Of a DNA stretch of 64,000 nt, positions 9,455 to 17,524 are shown one piece after another (positions within the stretch are counted from its first letter, which is position 1; each line of letters opens with the position of its first letter). A program made the translations under genes and the position numbers. Below the pieces are notes generated by a model. That model ran no database searches. It was not told where the DNA came from and saw only the letters and a list, made by a program, of their open reading frames with translations. Source of the DNA: Pseudomonas hunanensis (GTDB lineage: Bacteria; Pseudomonadota; Gammaproteobacteria; Pseudomonadales; Pseudomonadaceae); the NCBI RefSeq assembly GCF_013393325.1, contig NZ_QJRC01000070.1, positions 1 to 64,000 on the forward strand, read 5' to 3'.

Positions 9455-9689
9455 TTGCCCGAAAGGCGCGTTGCAGAGCGCTCAAGGTCATTACCAGTAC
9501 AGTTTTGTAAAAACCAATAATCACCATTACAGTTATCACGCACAACACGCGTTGACCTCCCAACGCAGCACCGCGTGATACGCTTGGCTTAACCGTCTGC
9601 TAGAACCAGTTGTTGAAACGTACCGTGACGAGCCCTGCAAACGTCCGATAGAGCAGAACCAACCTGACCCTACCCAGGAGTCCACGATC
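9455..9689 (+). promoter_or_regulatory. Upstream region of the DUF2388 cluster
   Basis: No gene is visible. GTACAGT at 9497 and TACAGTT at 9528 are the same half-sites as upstream of the DUF1127 gene. This suggests a shared regulator for both neighbouring units. The ribosome-binding site for the first DUF2388 gene (CAGGAG) is at 9676-9681. Confidence 0.4.
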
Positions 9690-10007
9690 ATGTCCCGTAA
9701 ACACCTGCTTGGCGCCGCCCTGTTACTCGGCCTGGCTGGCACTGCCCACGCCACCAGCTTCGTTGTCACCACCGACACGGTAGTACGCGCCGTTGCCGCT
9801 TCCACTGACGCCACATCCGACCTTTCCTCGTCGTTCCGCGACGACAAGATCGTGCAGGCGGCCCGGGATGACGCCGCCACGTTCGTCGGCACTCAAGGCG
9901 ATATCCGCGGTGCCCGCCTGGAAAGCGCCTTCGTGCACATCCGTTCGAACATGCCGGCCCTGCAAGCCAGCGATGCACAGCTGGCCCAGGCCATCCTGGC
10001 GCTCTGA
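9690..10007 (+). CDS. DUF2388 secreted small protein, copy 1
   Basis: This 105-aa protein has a clear Sec signal peptide (residues 1-22, cleavage after AHA). A DUF2388 core follows: AARDDAATFV, then GDIRGARLESAF, ending AQAILAL. It is the first of three tandem paralogues at 9690-10746 sharing the pattern A-x-DDAA-x-FV, IRG-x-x-LE-x-A and a C-terminal AIL. The family is largely confined to Pseudomonas and has no established function. Old labels as Holliday-junction proteins are unsupported, since the protein is exported. CAGGAG precedes the start. Confidence 0.85.
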   Translation: MSRKHLLGAALLLGLAGTAHATSFVVTTDTVVRAVAASTDATSDLSSSFRDDKIVQAARDDAATFVGTQGDIRGARLESAFVHIRSNMPALQASDAQLAQAILAL

Positions 10008-10096
10008 TACACCCTAGGCAAAACAGGTGCGTTGGCTAGAGCCCTCGCACCTGGGGTAGCCTTCGTCGTCCATTTTTCCAGCCTTCAAGAAAGCCC

Positions 10097-10390
10097 ATGC
10101 GTTATCTGTTGCCGCTGCTGTTCTCCGTTGTCGGCATGGCCAGCGCCCATGCCATGGATACCACCACGCAAGGCCTGGTCATCTCGGGCTATGCCACCAG
10201 CCAGGTCACTACCGCGCCCTTCGATCGCAAACTGATCAGGCAGGCCCGTGATGATGCCGCCGCATTCGTTGCCAGCGATGGCGTGATCCGTGGTGCACGC
10301 CTGGAAGCCGCGCTGGAATCATTACGCCACAATTGTGCACGGCACACTGTCGGCGATCTGGAACTGGCGCAGGCAATTCTCGTCCAATAA
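10097..10390 (+). CDS. DUF2388 secreted small protein, copy 2
   Basis: This 97-aa paralogue has a signal peptide (about residues 1-19, ASAHA) and the core QARDDAAAFVASDGVIRG, ending AQAILVQ. It lacks the VVRA-type strand seen in copies 1 and 3 before the core and has an unpaired Cys near residue 80, so it is the most divergent copy. It starts 89 bp after copy 1 and is followed 35 bp later by copy 3. Function unknown; export to the periplasm is inferred from the signal peptide. Confidence 0.85.
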   Translation: MRYLLPLLFSVVGMASAHAMDTTTQGLVISGYATSQVTTAPFDRKLIRQARDDAAAFVASDGVIRGARLEAALESLRHNCARHTVGDLELAQAILVQ

Positions 10391-10425
10391 CTCACCTGAC
10401 TCCCTGTATTTTTCGGAGATGCTCC

Positions 10426-10746
10426 ATGCGTAAACCGCTGATTGCCGCTTCCCTCGGCATGCTGCTGCTGGCCGACCTGGCCCAGGCACAGACCCTGGTG
10501 GCTACCAGCAACATCATCGTGCGTGCCTTCGGCCGTTCGATCGACTTCACCTCGGATACCACCACGTCTATCCGTGACTCCAAAGTGGTGCGCGAAGCCC
10601 ACGACGACGCTGCCAGCTTCGTCGCCAGCAACGGTGACATCCGCGGCGTCCAACTCGAGGCAGCCTTCAACACCCTGCGCGAGCGCTTACCGGAAGCGCG
10701 CGGCGCCAGCGACCAGGTACTGGCCGAAGCCATCCTCGCACTGTGA
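10426..10746 (+). CDS. DUF2388 secreted small protein, copy 3
   Basis: This 106-aa protein has a signal peptide (about residues 1-21, LAQAQ). The core HDDAASFVASNGDIRG is followed by LEAAFNTLRERLPEARGA and the terminal AEAILAL. TTCGGAGAT precedes the ATG at 10426; a longer in-frame extension to 10333 overlaps copy 2 and is unlikely. Its stop codon overlaps the GTG start of the DUF4105 gene (GTGA), so the two are translationally coupled. That coupling is the best clue that the small proteins and the large exported protein work together. Confidence 0.87.
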   Translation: MRKPLIAASLGMLLLADLAQAQTLVATSNIIVRAFGRSIDFTSDTTTSIRDSKVVREAHDDAASFVASNGDIRGVQLEAAFNTLRERLPEARGASDQVLAEAILAL

Positions 10747-12698
10747 TTCGCGCGCGCGCCTGGCTGCTCGGCTGCGCCCTGACGCTGCTCGGCACGCCCG
10801 CCTTGGCCGACCTGCAGCTAGAGCTGCAGGCGTCCGGCCTGGACCCGCAGCAAACCCAAGCCTCACAGGCCCTGCTTGACGAGGCCATGGGCAGGCTGCC
10901 GCCGCGCTTCAAGCAACAGTTGGACCGCCGCGTGCGGGTCAGCTGGAGCGACAACATGCCTGCCGACGCCTATGGGCAGGCATCACTGGTATCCACCCTC
11001 GAGCTCAACCGCCGCTTGCTGCCCAGCCTCACCGACGGCAGCGCCGCCACCGAGCGCACCAACCGCCCCCATGGCACGGTGCGTGAAGAGCTGCTGGCCA
11101 CCGTGTTGCACGAGCTCACCCATATCTACGACCGTGCCCGCCTGTGGCCCGGTGCCGAGCGTTCGCTGATCGCCCGCTGCAAGCGCCAGCAGGGCACGCT
11201 GGGCAAGATCGGCCTGCCTGAAGAATGTCGAGGCCAGGCTGAACGTCGATTCACCCTCAGCGACGACCCGCGCCTGCTCGACCTGGCCGGCTGGCCACAA
11301 TACGTGGGCCGACGCGGCGAGCGCGAGCAACACAATGGCCAGTTCGTGCGTAGCCCCGACAGCTATGAACTAAGCAGCCCCAAGGAATACATCGCGGTCA
11401 ACATGGAGTACTTCCTCCTCGACCCAAGCTACGGCTGCCGCCGTCCGGCGCTGAACCAGTACTTGCGCCAGCATTTCGGCTGGGCACCGCAACAGGACAC
11501 CTGCGCCAAGGGCCTGCCGTTCATCAACGCTGGCAGTGACTTCGCTCGCCAGCCACTGGGTGAGATCGACCCCGAGCGGGTCTATGAAGTGGACTACCTG
11601 CTGGCCGAAGCCAACCAGAACCTGGTCAGCCGCTGGGGTCACAGCATGCTGCGCCTGGTGATCTGCAAACCGGGCCGCCCACGCGGTCCAGACTGCCGCC
11701 TGGACCTAGACCAAAGCCTGGTGCTGTCGTACCGCGCCTTCGTCAACGACGTGCAGCTGTCCAGCTGGGACGGCCTGGTCGGTAACTACCCGTCACGACT
11801 ATTCGTATTGCCACTGGGCCAAGTGATCGACGAATACACCAAGACCGAACTGCGCAGCCTGGCCTCGGTGCCCTTGAAGCTCAACCGCGAAGAAATCGAG
11901 AACCTGGTGCGCCAGGCCGCCGAGATGCACTGGAGCTATGACGGCAACTACTGGTTCCTGTCCAACAACTGTGCAGTGGAGTCGTTGAAACTGCTGCGCA
12001 GCGGCACAGCCAACCCGCGCATAAATGACCTGGACAGCATCATGCCCAACGGTTTGCTGGCCGTGCTAAAGGGCAGGGGGCTGGCCGACACCAGCGTGCT
12101 TGATGACCCGCGCGAGGCGTTGCGCCTGGGCTACCGCTTCGATTCTTACCGCGACCGCTACCAGGCCATGTTCGAAGTGCTCAGGAAACAGCTACCGATC
12201 AAGCAAGCCCTGGTTGAAGACTGGTTGGCCCTGGAGGCCGATCAACGTCGCAGCTGGTTCGCCAAGGCTGACCTGCGCACCAGCGCCGCGTTGCTGCTGC
12301 TCGAACAAGCCAGCCTTCGCCGGCAGCTTCTGCTGGCTCAAGACGAGGTCAAGCAGCGCTACCTGAATGCTGCGGCGCTGAAAGATGGCAGCGTCAACAA
12401 AGCTGACGCAACCCTCAAGCAGATGCTCGCCAACAGCGGTTTCCTCAGCCGTCCGGCAGAGTTGCTGGATGCCAAGGGCTACGGGCTGCCGCAACCCGAA
12501 GAGCGCAAGCACCTTGAGCAGGTGAGCAGCGAACGCCAGGCACAGCTGTTGCGCTTGAGCACCAGCCTGGACAAAGAGGTGAGGGCGCTGCTGGAGCCAT
12601 CACGGGCCAAGGAAATTGCCGCGATCGAAGCCAATGTGAAGCAGATCGGCGAGCACTTGCGGGCGCTGCACAAGGCTGCGGGTGGCCTGCAATTGTGA
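10743..12698 (+). CDS. Exported DUF4105 protein with an N-terminal HExxH motif
   Basis: This 651-aa exported protein has a signal peptide at residues 1-22 (TPALA). The first third carries VLHELTHIYDRA, with HELTH at 123-127, a zincin-type motif. About 95 residues later, VNMEYFLLDP offers a possible third zinc ligand. The middle DUF4105 region has SRWGHSMLRL followed by YWFLSNNCAVESLKLLR. A His then Cys in this order is reminiscent of circularly permuted NlpC/P60 folds. The C-terminal 200 residues are helical and charged. It is coupled to DUF2388 copy 3 by a GTGA overlap. Peptidase or peptidoglycan activity is a guess from motifs only. Confidence 0.8.
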   Translation: MIRARAWLLGCALTLLGTPALADLQLELQASGLDPQQTQASQALLDEAMGRLPPRFKQQLDRRVRVSWSDNMPADAYGQASLVSTLELNRRLLPSLTDGSAATERTNRPHGTVREELLATVLHELTHIYDRARLWPGAERSLIARCKRQQGTLGKIGLPEECRGQAERRFTLSDDPRLLDLAGWPQYVGRRGEREQHNGQFVRSPDSYELSSPKEYIAVNMEYFLLDPSYGCRRPALNQYLRQHFGWAPQQDTCAKGLPFINAGSDFARQPLGEIDPERVYEVDYLLAEANQNLVSRWGHSMLRLVICKPGRPRGPDCRLDLDQSLVLSYRAFVNDVQLSSWDGLVGNYPSRLFVLPLGQVIDEYTKTELRSLASVPLKLNREEIENLVRQAAEMHWSYDGNYWFLSNNCAVESLKLLRSGTANPRINDLDSIMPNGLLAVLKGRGLADTSVLDDPREALRLGYRFDSYRDRYQAMFEVLRKQLPIKQALVEDWLALEADQRRSWFAKADLRTSAALLLLEQASLRRQLLLAQDEVKQRYLNAAALKDGSVNKADATLKQMLANSGFLSRPAELLDAKGYGLPQPEERKHLEQVSSERQAQLLRLSTSLDKEVRALLEPSRAKEIAAIEANVKQIGEHLRALHKAAGGLQL

Positions 12699-12708
12699 TG
12701 TTGCCTGT

Positions 12709-12806
12709 GCCGGCCTCTTCGCGGGTAAACCCGCTCCCACAGGGACTGCACAGGCCTTGAGGCTGCGGTGATCCTGTGGGAGCGGGTTTACCCGCGAAGA
12801 GGCCGG
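12709..12806. repeat. Inverted pair of P. putida-type REP elements
   Basis: One copy (GGCCTCTTCGCGGGTAAACC, then CGCTCCCACAGGG) faces a second inverted copy ending at 12806, with about 30 bp between them. It lies between the convergent DUF4105 and GFA genes. The same sequence recurs at 48.7 and 63.3 kb. Confidence 0.92.
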
Positions 12807-12822
12807 TACAGACAACACAGGC

Positions 12823-13224
12823 CTAAAGCTTCTCCTCAGCCTCGGAAGGCAATTGTTCATCCAGATGAAGCCAAGGTAGCCGACTGCCCACCCAGATATG
12901 CCGGTTGGCCCTGACCAGTTCCGGGTGATCCAGCGTCGCCACCGTCACATCCACCGTTTCCGGGCTGTGCGTGGTCACCAATGCCACATGCGCCCCGCAA
13001 TGCCCACAGAAGTACCGGCTGCAACTGGCCGGTGCCACATAGCAGTTGGGTTCGCCCGCCAGCCACTGAAACCCCGAACGAGGCAGGGTGAGCCAGGTCA
13101 CCACCAGCCCGCCGCTTACCCGGCGGCATATCGAACAATGGCAATGGGCGATGTCCGTCAGGTCGCCCTCCAACCGGTAACGCAAGGCGCCGCAATGGCA
13201 GCCCCCTTCGGTCACATTCTGCAT
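12823..13224 (-). CDS. GFA-family (glutathione-dependent formaldehyde-activating-like) protein
   Basis: This 133-aa Zn-binding GFA-fold protein has the family's cysteine pattern: GGCHCGALRY near the N-terminus, HCHCSICRRVSG, and later RYFCGHCGAHV. It matches the CENP-V/GFA family, whose founding member was linked to S-hydroxymethylglutathione. Most family members have no proven substrate. The ATG at 13224 was chosen because AGAGG sits 6 bp upstream; a GTG one codon earlier is possible. Monocistronic, convergent to the DUF4105 gene across a REP pair. Confidence 0.85.
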   Translation of the reverse strand: MQNVTEGGCHCGALRYRLEGDLTDIAHCHCSICRRVSGGLVVTWLTLPRSGFQWLAGEPNCYVAPASCSRYFCGHCGAHVALVTTHSPETVDVTVATLDHPELVRANRHIWVGSRLPWLHLDEQLPSEAEEKL

Positions 13225-13350
13225 CACCTACCTCTCGTCGCCTTTGCTTCGGCGAAAGCTGGCTGAAAGCTTGCCCTCATAGGATAGCGCCCACTACCGG
13301 CACGAGACCGGTCAGCCAGGGCACCCGGTAAAACCGCGCCCGGCCCAATC

Positions 13351-13441
13351 AACAACAACAATGGTGATTCTGATGTATTCCTGTGCCCGCCTTTTCGCAG
13401 TCCCCCTTCGCATGCTCCCCGCGCAGCGCCCAACGCGCTGA
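13351..13441 (+). promoter_or_regulatory. Possible Crc/Hfq (CA) motif and short leader ORF before the citrate transporter
   Basis: AACAACAACA at 13351-13360 matches the AAnAAnAA motif bound by Hfq with Crc in carbon catabolite repression. It directly abuts an ATG at 13361 that opens a 26-codon ORF ending at 13441, about 50 bp before the transporter start. The rest of the 266-bp gap holds no gene. Citrate transport is a plausible Crc target. Whether the ORF is translated is unknown, and the motif is distant from the main start codon. Confidence 0.35.
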
Positions 13442-13490
13442 TCCGCCCGAATCGACGTTCCTTTCGTAGCGCCACGCCTGGAGTATTGCC

Positions 13491-14798
13491 ATGCTGACCT
13501 TCCTCGGCTTTGCCATGGTCATCACCTTCATGTACCTGATCATGACCAAGCGCCTGTCGGCCTTGATCGCGCTGATCCTGGTACCGATCCTGTTCGCCCT
13601 GTTCGGTGGTTTTTCCGCCAAGATCGGCCCCATGATGCTCGAAGGCATCAGCAAGCTCGCGCCAACCGGCGTGATGCTGATGTTCGCCATTCTCTACTTC
13701 GCCCTGATGATCGACTCCGGCCTGTTCGACCCGGCCGTGCGCAAGATCCTCAAACTGGTCAAGGGCGACCCGCTGAAGGTCTCGGTCGGCACCGCTGTAC
13801 TGGCCCTGGTGGTCTCGCTCGATGGTGACGGCGCCACCACTTACATGATCTGCTGTGCCGCCATGCTGCCGATGTACAGCCGCCTGGGCATGAGCCCGCG
13901 GATCATGGCCGGCCTGATCATCCTCGCCGGCGGGGTGATGAACATGACCCCGTGGGGTGGCCCGACCGCCCGCGCTGCCAGCGCCCTGCACGTAGACCCA
14001 TCGGACATCTTCGTGCCGATGATCCCGGCCATGCTGTTCGGTGTGCTGGCGATCCTGGCCATCGCCTACATGTACGGCAAGCGTGAACGTGCTCGCCTGG
14101 GCGAACTGCACCTGCCGACCGACGACATCGACCACAGTGAAATCACTGTCTCGCAATACCCTGACGCACGCCGGCCCAAGCTGCTGTACTTCAACGGTGC
14201 ACTGACCGCTGCCCTGATGGTCGCACTGATCGCTGGTGTACTGCCGCTGCCGGTGCTGTTCATGATCGCCTTCAGCATCGCGATGATCGTCAACTACCCA
14301 TGCCTGCAGCAGCAGAAGGACCGCATCGCTGCCCACGCAGGCAGCGTACTGGCCGTGACCGGGCTGATCTTCGCCGCAGGCATCTTTACCGGCATCCTGT
14401 CCGGTACCGGCATGGTCGACGCCATGTCCAAGAGCCTGCTGGCGGTCATCCCCGAAGCGCTGGGCCCTTACCTGGCGGTGATCACCGCGATCGTGAGCAT
14501 GCCGTTCACCTTCTTCATGTCCAACGACGCGTTCTACTACGGCGTGCTGCCAGTGCTGGCCGAAGCCGCCAGCCATTACGGCATCACCCCGGTAGAGATG
14601 GCCCGTGCGTCGATCGTCGGGCAGCCAGTACACCTGCTCAGCCCGCTGGTACCCTCCACCTACCTGCTGGTGGCCCTGGCCGGTATCGAATTTGGCGACC
14701 ATCAGCGCTTTACACTCAAGTGGGCAGTGTTGGTGTGCCTGTGCATAATGCTCGCCGCACTGCTGATGGGCATTTTCCCGCTGTTCAGTAGTCTTTAA
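13491..14798 (+). CDS. Citrate transporter, CitMHS family
   Basis: This 435-aa inner-membrane symporter of the CitMHS family takes up citrate complexed with a divalent metal together with protons. About 12 hydrophobic helices are visible, with family segments VVSLDGDGATTYMICCAAML and GGVMNMTPWGGPTARAAS in the first half and MSNDAFYYGVLPVL in the second. CTGGAG precedes the ATG at 13491. It matches the position of citA (PA5476) in P. aeruginosa. It is followed by a GC-rich hairpin and then terC. Metal preference (Mg or Ca) is not readable from sequence. Confidence 0.9.
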   Translation: MLTFLGFAMVITFMYLIMTKRLSALIALILVPILFALFGGFSAKIGPMMLEGISKLAPTGVMLMFAILYFALMIDSGLFDPAVRKILKLVKGDPLKVSVGTAVLALVVSLDGDGATTYMICCAAMLPMYSRLGMSPRIMAGLIILAGGVMNMTPWGGPTARAASALHVDPSDIFVPMIPAMLFGVLAILAIAYMYGKRERARLGELHLPTDDIDHSEITVSQYPDARRPKLLYFNGALTAALMVALIAGVLPLPVLFMIAFSIAMIVNYPCLQQQKDRIAAHAGSVLAVTGLIFAAGIFTGILSGTGMVDAMSKSLLAVIPEALGPYLAVITAIVSMPFTFFMSNDAFYYGVLPVLAEAASHYGITPVEMARASIVGQPVHLLSPLVPSTYLLVALAGIEFGDHQRFTLKWAVLVCLCIMLAALLMGIFPLFSSL

Positions 14799-14817
14799 TA
14801 CACACGTATCACCTACG

Positions 14818-14845
14818 CGACGCGCCCTGACCGGGGCGCGTCGCC
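14818..14845. other. GC-rich hairpin between citrate transporter and terC
   Basis: An 11-bp perfect stem (GCGACGCGCCC with GGGCGCGTCGC) has a 6-nt loop and no T-tract. It sits 20 bp after the transporter stop and ends about 22 bp before the terC start. It may stabilise mRNA ends or weaken read-through. It does not resemble the yybP-ykoY manganese riboswitch. Confidence 0.6.
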
Positions 14846-14867
14846 ATTACCGCTCGAAGGAAAATAC

Positions 14868-15638
14868 ATGGAATGGCTGACCAGCCCGGAAATCTGGGTT
14901 GCCTTTTTCACCCTTACCGCGCTTGAGATCGTCCTCGGTATCGACAACATCATCATGATCTCGATCCTGGTCAGCCGCATGCCCAAGCACATGCAGCCGC
15001 GCACCCGGATCTTCGGCCTGGCCCTGGCCATGGTCACCCGCATCATGCTGTTGCTGTCGATCACTTGGGTCATGCGCCTTACCGCCGACCTGTTCGTGGT
15101 GTTCGGCCAAGGCATCTCCGGGCGCGACCTGATTCTGTTCTTCGGTGGTCTGTTCCTGTTGTGGAAAAGCTCGCAAGAGATCTACCACGGCCTGGAAGGC
15201 GAAGACGAAAACCCGGACGAGCCAAAAGGCGCGGGTGGCAAGTTCTTCTATACCATCATCCAGATCGCCATCATCGACATCGTGTTCTCGCTGGACTCGG
15301 TGATCACCGCAGTGGGCATGGTTTCCCACGTTCCGGTCATGATCGCGGCCATCGTGGTTGCCGTGCTGGTGATGATGCTGTGCGCTGGCGCCATCAGCGA
15401 CTTCATCGACAAGCACCCGTCGCTGAAGATGCTCGCGCTGTCGTTCCTGATCGTGGTCGGTACCGTGCTGATCGCCGAAGCGTTCGACGTGCATGTGCCC
15501 AAAGGCTACGTCTACTTTGCCATGGCGTTCTCGCTGGCAGTGGAAGCGATCAACATTCGCATGCGCACCGCCGCCGCCCGCAAGGCAGGCAAAGAGCATG
15601 ACCCAGTGAAACTGCGCAAGGACATTCCGGGTCAATAA
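14868..15638 (+). CDS. TerC-family integral membrane protein
   Basis: This 256-aa TerC/Alx-type membrane protein has about seven helices. It carries ALEIVLGIDNIIMISIL near the N-terminus and the internal repeat DIVFSLDSVITAVGM. These two acidic motifs (ExVLGIDN and DIVFSLDS) are the metal-coordinating signature of the family. Family members export Mn2+ or act in metal insertion and tellurite resistance; which applies here is unknown. CGAAGG precedes the start, and an intrinsic terminator follows within 25 bp. Confidence 0.88.
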   Translation: MEWLTSPEIWVAFFTLTALEIVLGIDNIIMISILVSRMPKHMQPRTRIFGLALAMVTRIMLLLSITWVMRLTADLFVVFGQGISGRDLILFFGGLFLLWKSSQEIYHGLEGEDENPDEPKGAGGKFFYTIIQIAIIDIVFSLDSVITAVGMVSHVPVMIAAIVVAVLVMMLCAGAISDFIDKHPSLKMLALSFLIVVGTVLIAEAFDVHVPKGYVYFAMAFSLAVEAINIRMRTAAARKAGKEHDPVKLRKDIPGQ

Positions 15639-15658
15639 GATCAGGAAGTGCAGCACAG

Positions 15659-15683
15659 AAAGGGCCCTTCGTGGCCCTTTTTT
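15659..15683 (+). terminator. Terminator of terC
   Basis: The arms AAAGGGCC (15659-15666) and GGCCCTTT (15673-15680) have a CTTCGT loop and are followed by further T residues. It lies 20 bp after the terC stop. Confidence 0.88.
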
Positions 15684-15835
15684 CATTTCTGGTCGGTTTC
15701 AAACCCGTGCCAGCCATGCGAAGCTGGCGACAGCTGCGCAAAACAACTAAAGCTTTGAGTGAGCACCGAAAATTATTCCAATGCTCATGTTTCTTTTCTT
15801 GGCCCACTAGGCCATCGCAACAGGGGGCCTTCGCC

Positions 15836-17494
15836 ATGCTGACCCTGCTCAACCTGCTCTCGGCCGTGACGCTTCTGGTCTGGGGCACCCACATCGTGCG
15901 TACCGGCATCCTCCGGGTATTCGGCTCGAACCTGCGGCGCATCATCAGCCAGAACATGGACAAGCGGCCGCTGGCCTTCATCGCCGGCATTCTGGTCACC
16001 GCCATGGTGCAAAGCAGCAACGCCACGGCCATGCTGGTCACCTCCTTCGTCGGCCAAGGCCTGATGGCCATGACCCCGGCCTTGGCGATCATGCTCGGTG
16101 CCGACGTGGGTACCGCACTGATGGCCCGGGTACTGACCTTCGACCTGTCATGGCTGTCGCCACTGCTGATCTTCCTCGGGGTGATCTTCTTCCTTTCGCG
16201 CAAGCAGACGCGGGCCGGCCAATTGGGCCGTGTAGGCATCGGCCTTGGGCTGATCATCCTGGCACTTGAGCTTATCGTGCAGGCAGCTGCGCCGATCACT
16301 CATGCCCAGGGCGTGAAAGTGCTGTTTGCCTCGCTGACCGGCGACATCATGCTCGACGCCCTGGTCGGGGCGATGTTCGCCATGATTTCCTATTCAAGCC
16401 TGGCCGCCGTGCTGCTCACCGCCACACTGGCCGGCGCCGAAGTGATCAGCCTGCCGGTCGCCATCGGCCTGGTAGTTGGCGCCAACATCGGCAGTGGGCT
16501 GCTGGCGTTCATCGGCACCAGCATGCAGAACGCCGCCGGGCGCCGGGTGGCCCTGGGCAGCCTGCTGTACAAGTTGATCGGCCTGGTGCTGATCATCCCG
16601 GTGCTGCACCCGCTGGTGGAATGGATGGACTCGTTGAGCTTCAGCCCGCAAGAGCTGGTCATCGGCTTCCACCTGCTCTACAACACGCTGCGCTGCCTGC
16701 TCATGTTACCCACGGTCAAACCCATGGGCCGGCTGTGCAACGCCCTGTTGCCCGAACGGGAAACAGGCAACGGGCAAGTGCGCCCACGCCACCTCGACGC
16801 CTCGGCACTCGAAACGCCCAGCCTGGCCCTGGCCAATGCATGCCGAGAAACCCTGCGCCTGGGCGATATCGTCGACAGCCTGCTCGAAGCCATGCTCGGC
16901 GCGTTGCGCGGTACCCAGGCGGCCTTGCCACAGCAGGTCCGCGCCTTGGGCGAAGATGCCGAAGCCCTGTACAGCGCGATCAAGCTGTACCTGGCGCAGA
17001 TGTCGCGCGAGGACCTCAGCGAACAGGACAATCGCCGTTGGGCCGAAATCATCGAGCTGGCCATCAACCTCAAGCTCGCCTGCGACCTGATCGAACGCAT
17101 GCTGCGCAAGGTCCAGCAGCAGAAAACCAGCCAGCGCCGGGAGTTTTCCCAGGTCGGCCTGGAGGAACTGACCGGCCTGCAGGAACAATTGCTGGCCAAC
17201 CTGCGCCTGGGCCTGTCGGTGTTCCTCAGTGCCGACCCGGAAAGCGCCCGCTTGCTGCTGCGGGAGAAACGCAGGTTCCGTGCCCAGGAACGGCGCCTCG
17301 CCCACGCCCATGTCAGCCGCCTGCAGCGCAAGGTCGTGCAAAGCATCGAGACCAGTTCGCTACACTTGGAGCTGATCGCCGACATGAAGCGGTTGAACTC
17401 TTTGTTCTGTAGCAGTGCCTATGTGGTACTGGGCGGCTCGGACACCGGTGGGCTGATGCTCGACAGTGTGCCGGACGAAGCCCGCCAGCCGTGA
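15836..17494 (+). CDS. Na/Pi cotransporter family protein (PNaS) with PhoU-like tail
   Basis: This 552-aa protein has an N-terminal Na+/phosphate symporter unit (about residues 1-310). It includes the QSSNATAMLVTSFVGQGLM motif and a second inverted-repeat unit with GLVVGANIGSGLLAFIGT. The C-terminal half (about 340-540) is soluble and helical, like PhoU. The start at 15836 gives the expected MLTLLNLLSAVTLLVWG beginning; a 55-codon longer frame runs through the terC terminator and was rejected. It probably moves phosphate with Na+, in or out. The PhoU-like tail suggests control by phosphate status. Confidence 0.87.
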   Translation: MLTLLNLLSAVTLLVWGTHIVRTGILRVFGSNLRRIISQNMDKRPLAFIAGILVTAMVQSSNATAMLVTSFVGQGLMAMTPALAIMLGADVGTALMARVLTFDLSWLSPLLIFLGVIFFLSRKQTRAGQLGRVGIGLGLIILALELIVQAAAPITHAQGVKVLFASLTGDIMLDALVGAMFAMISYSSLAAVLLTATLAGAEVISLPVAIGLVVGANIGSGLLAFIGTSMQNAAGRRVALGSLLYKLIGLVLIIPVLHPLVEWMDSLSFSPQELVIGFHLLYNTLRCLLMLPTVKPMGRLCNALLPERETGNGQVRPRHLDASALETPSLALANACRETLRLGDIVDSLLEAMLGALRGTQAALPQQVRALGEDAEALYSAIKLYLAQMSREDLSEQDNRRWAEIIELAINLKLACDLIERMLRKVQQQKTSQRREFSQVGLEELTGLQEQLLANLRLGLSVFLSADPESARLLLREKRRFRAQERRLAHAHVSRLQRKVVQSIETSSLHLELIADMKRLNSLFCSSAYVVLGGSDTGGLMLDSVPDEARQP

Positions 17495-17524
17495 ATTCTT
17501 ATAGCTAAGGACCCTCGCTCGCCC

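Noticed and set aside
14799-14867. Possible yybP-ykoY manganese riboswitch before terC
   Set aside because: The gap is only 69 bp and holds one simple hairpin, too short and without the conserved internal loops.
15671-15835. N-terminal extension of the Na/Pi cotransporter to 15671
   Set aside because: It would begin inside the terC terminator, and the added residues do not resemble the family; the ATG at 15836 gives the expected membrane start.
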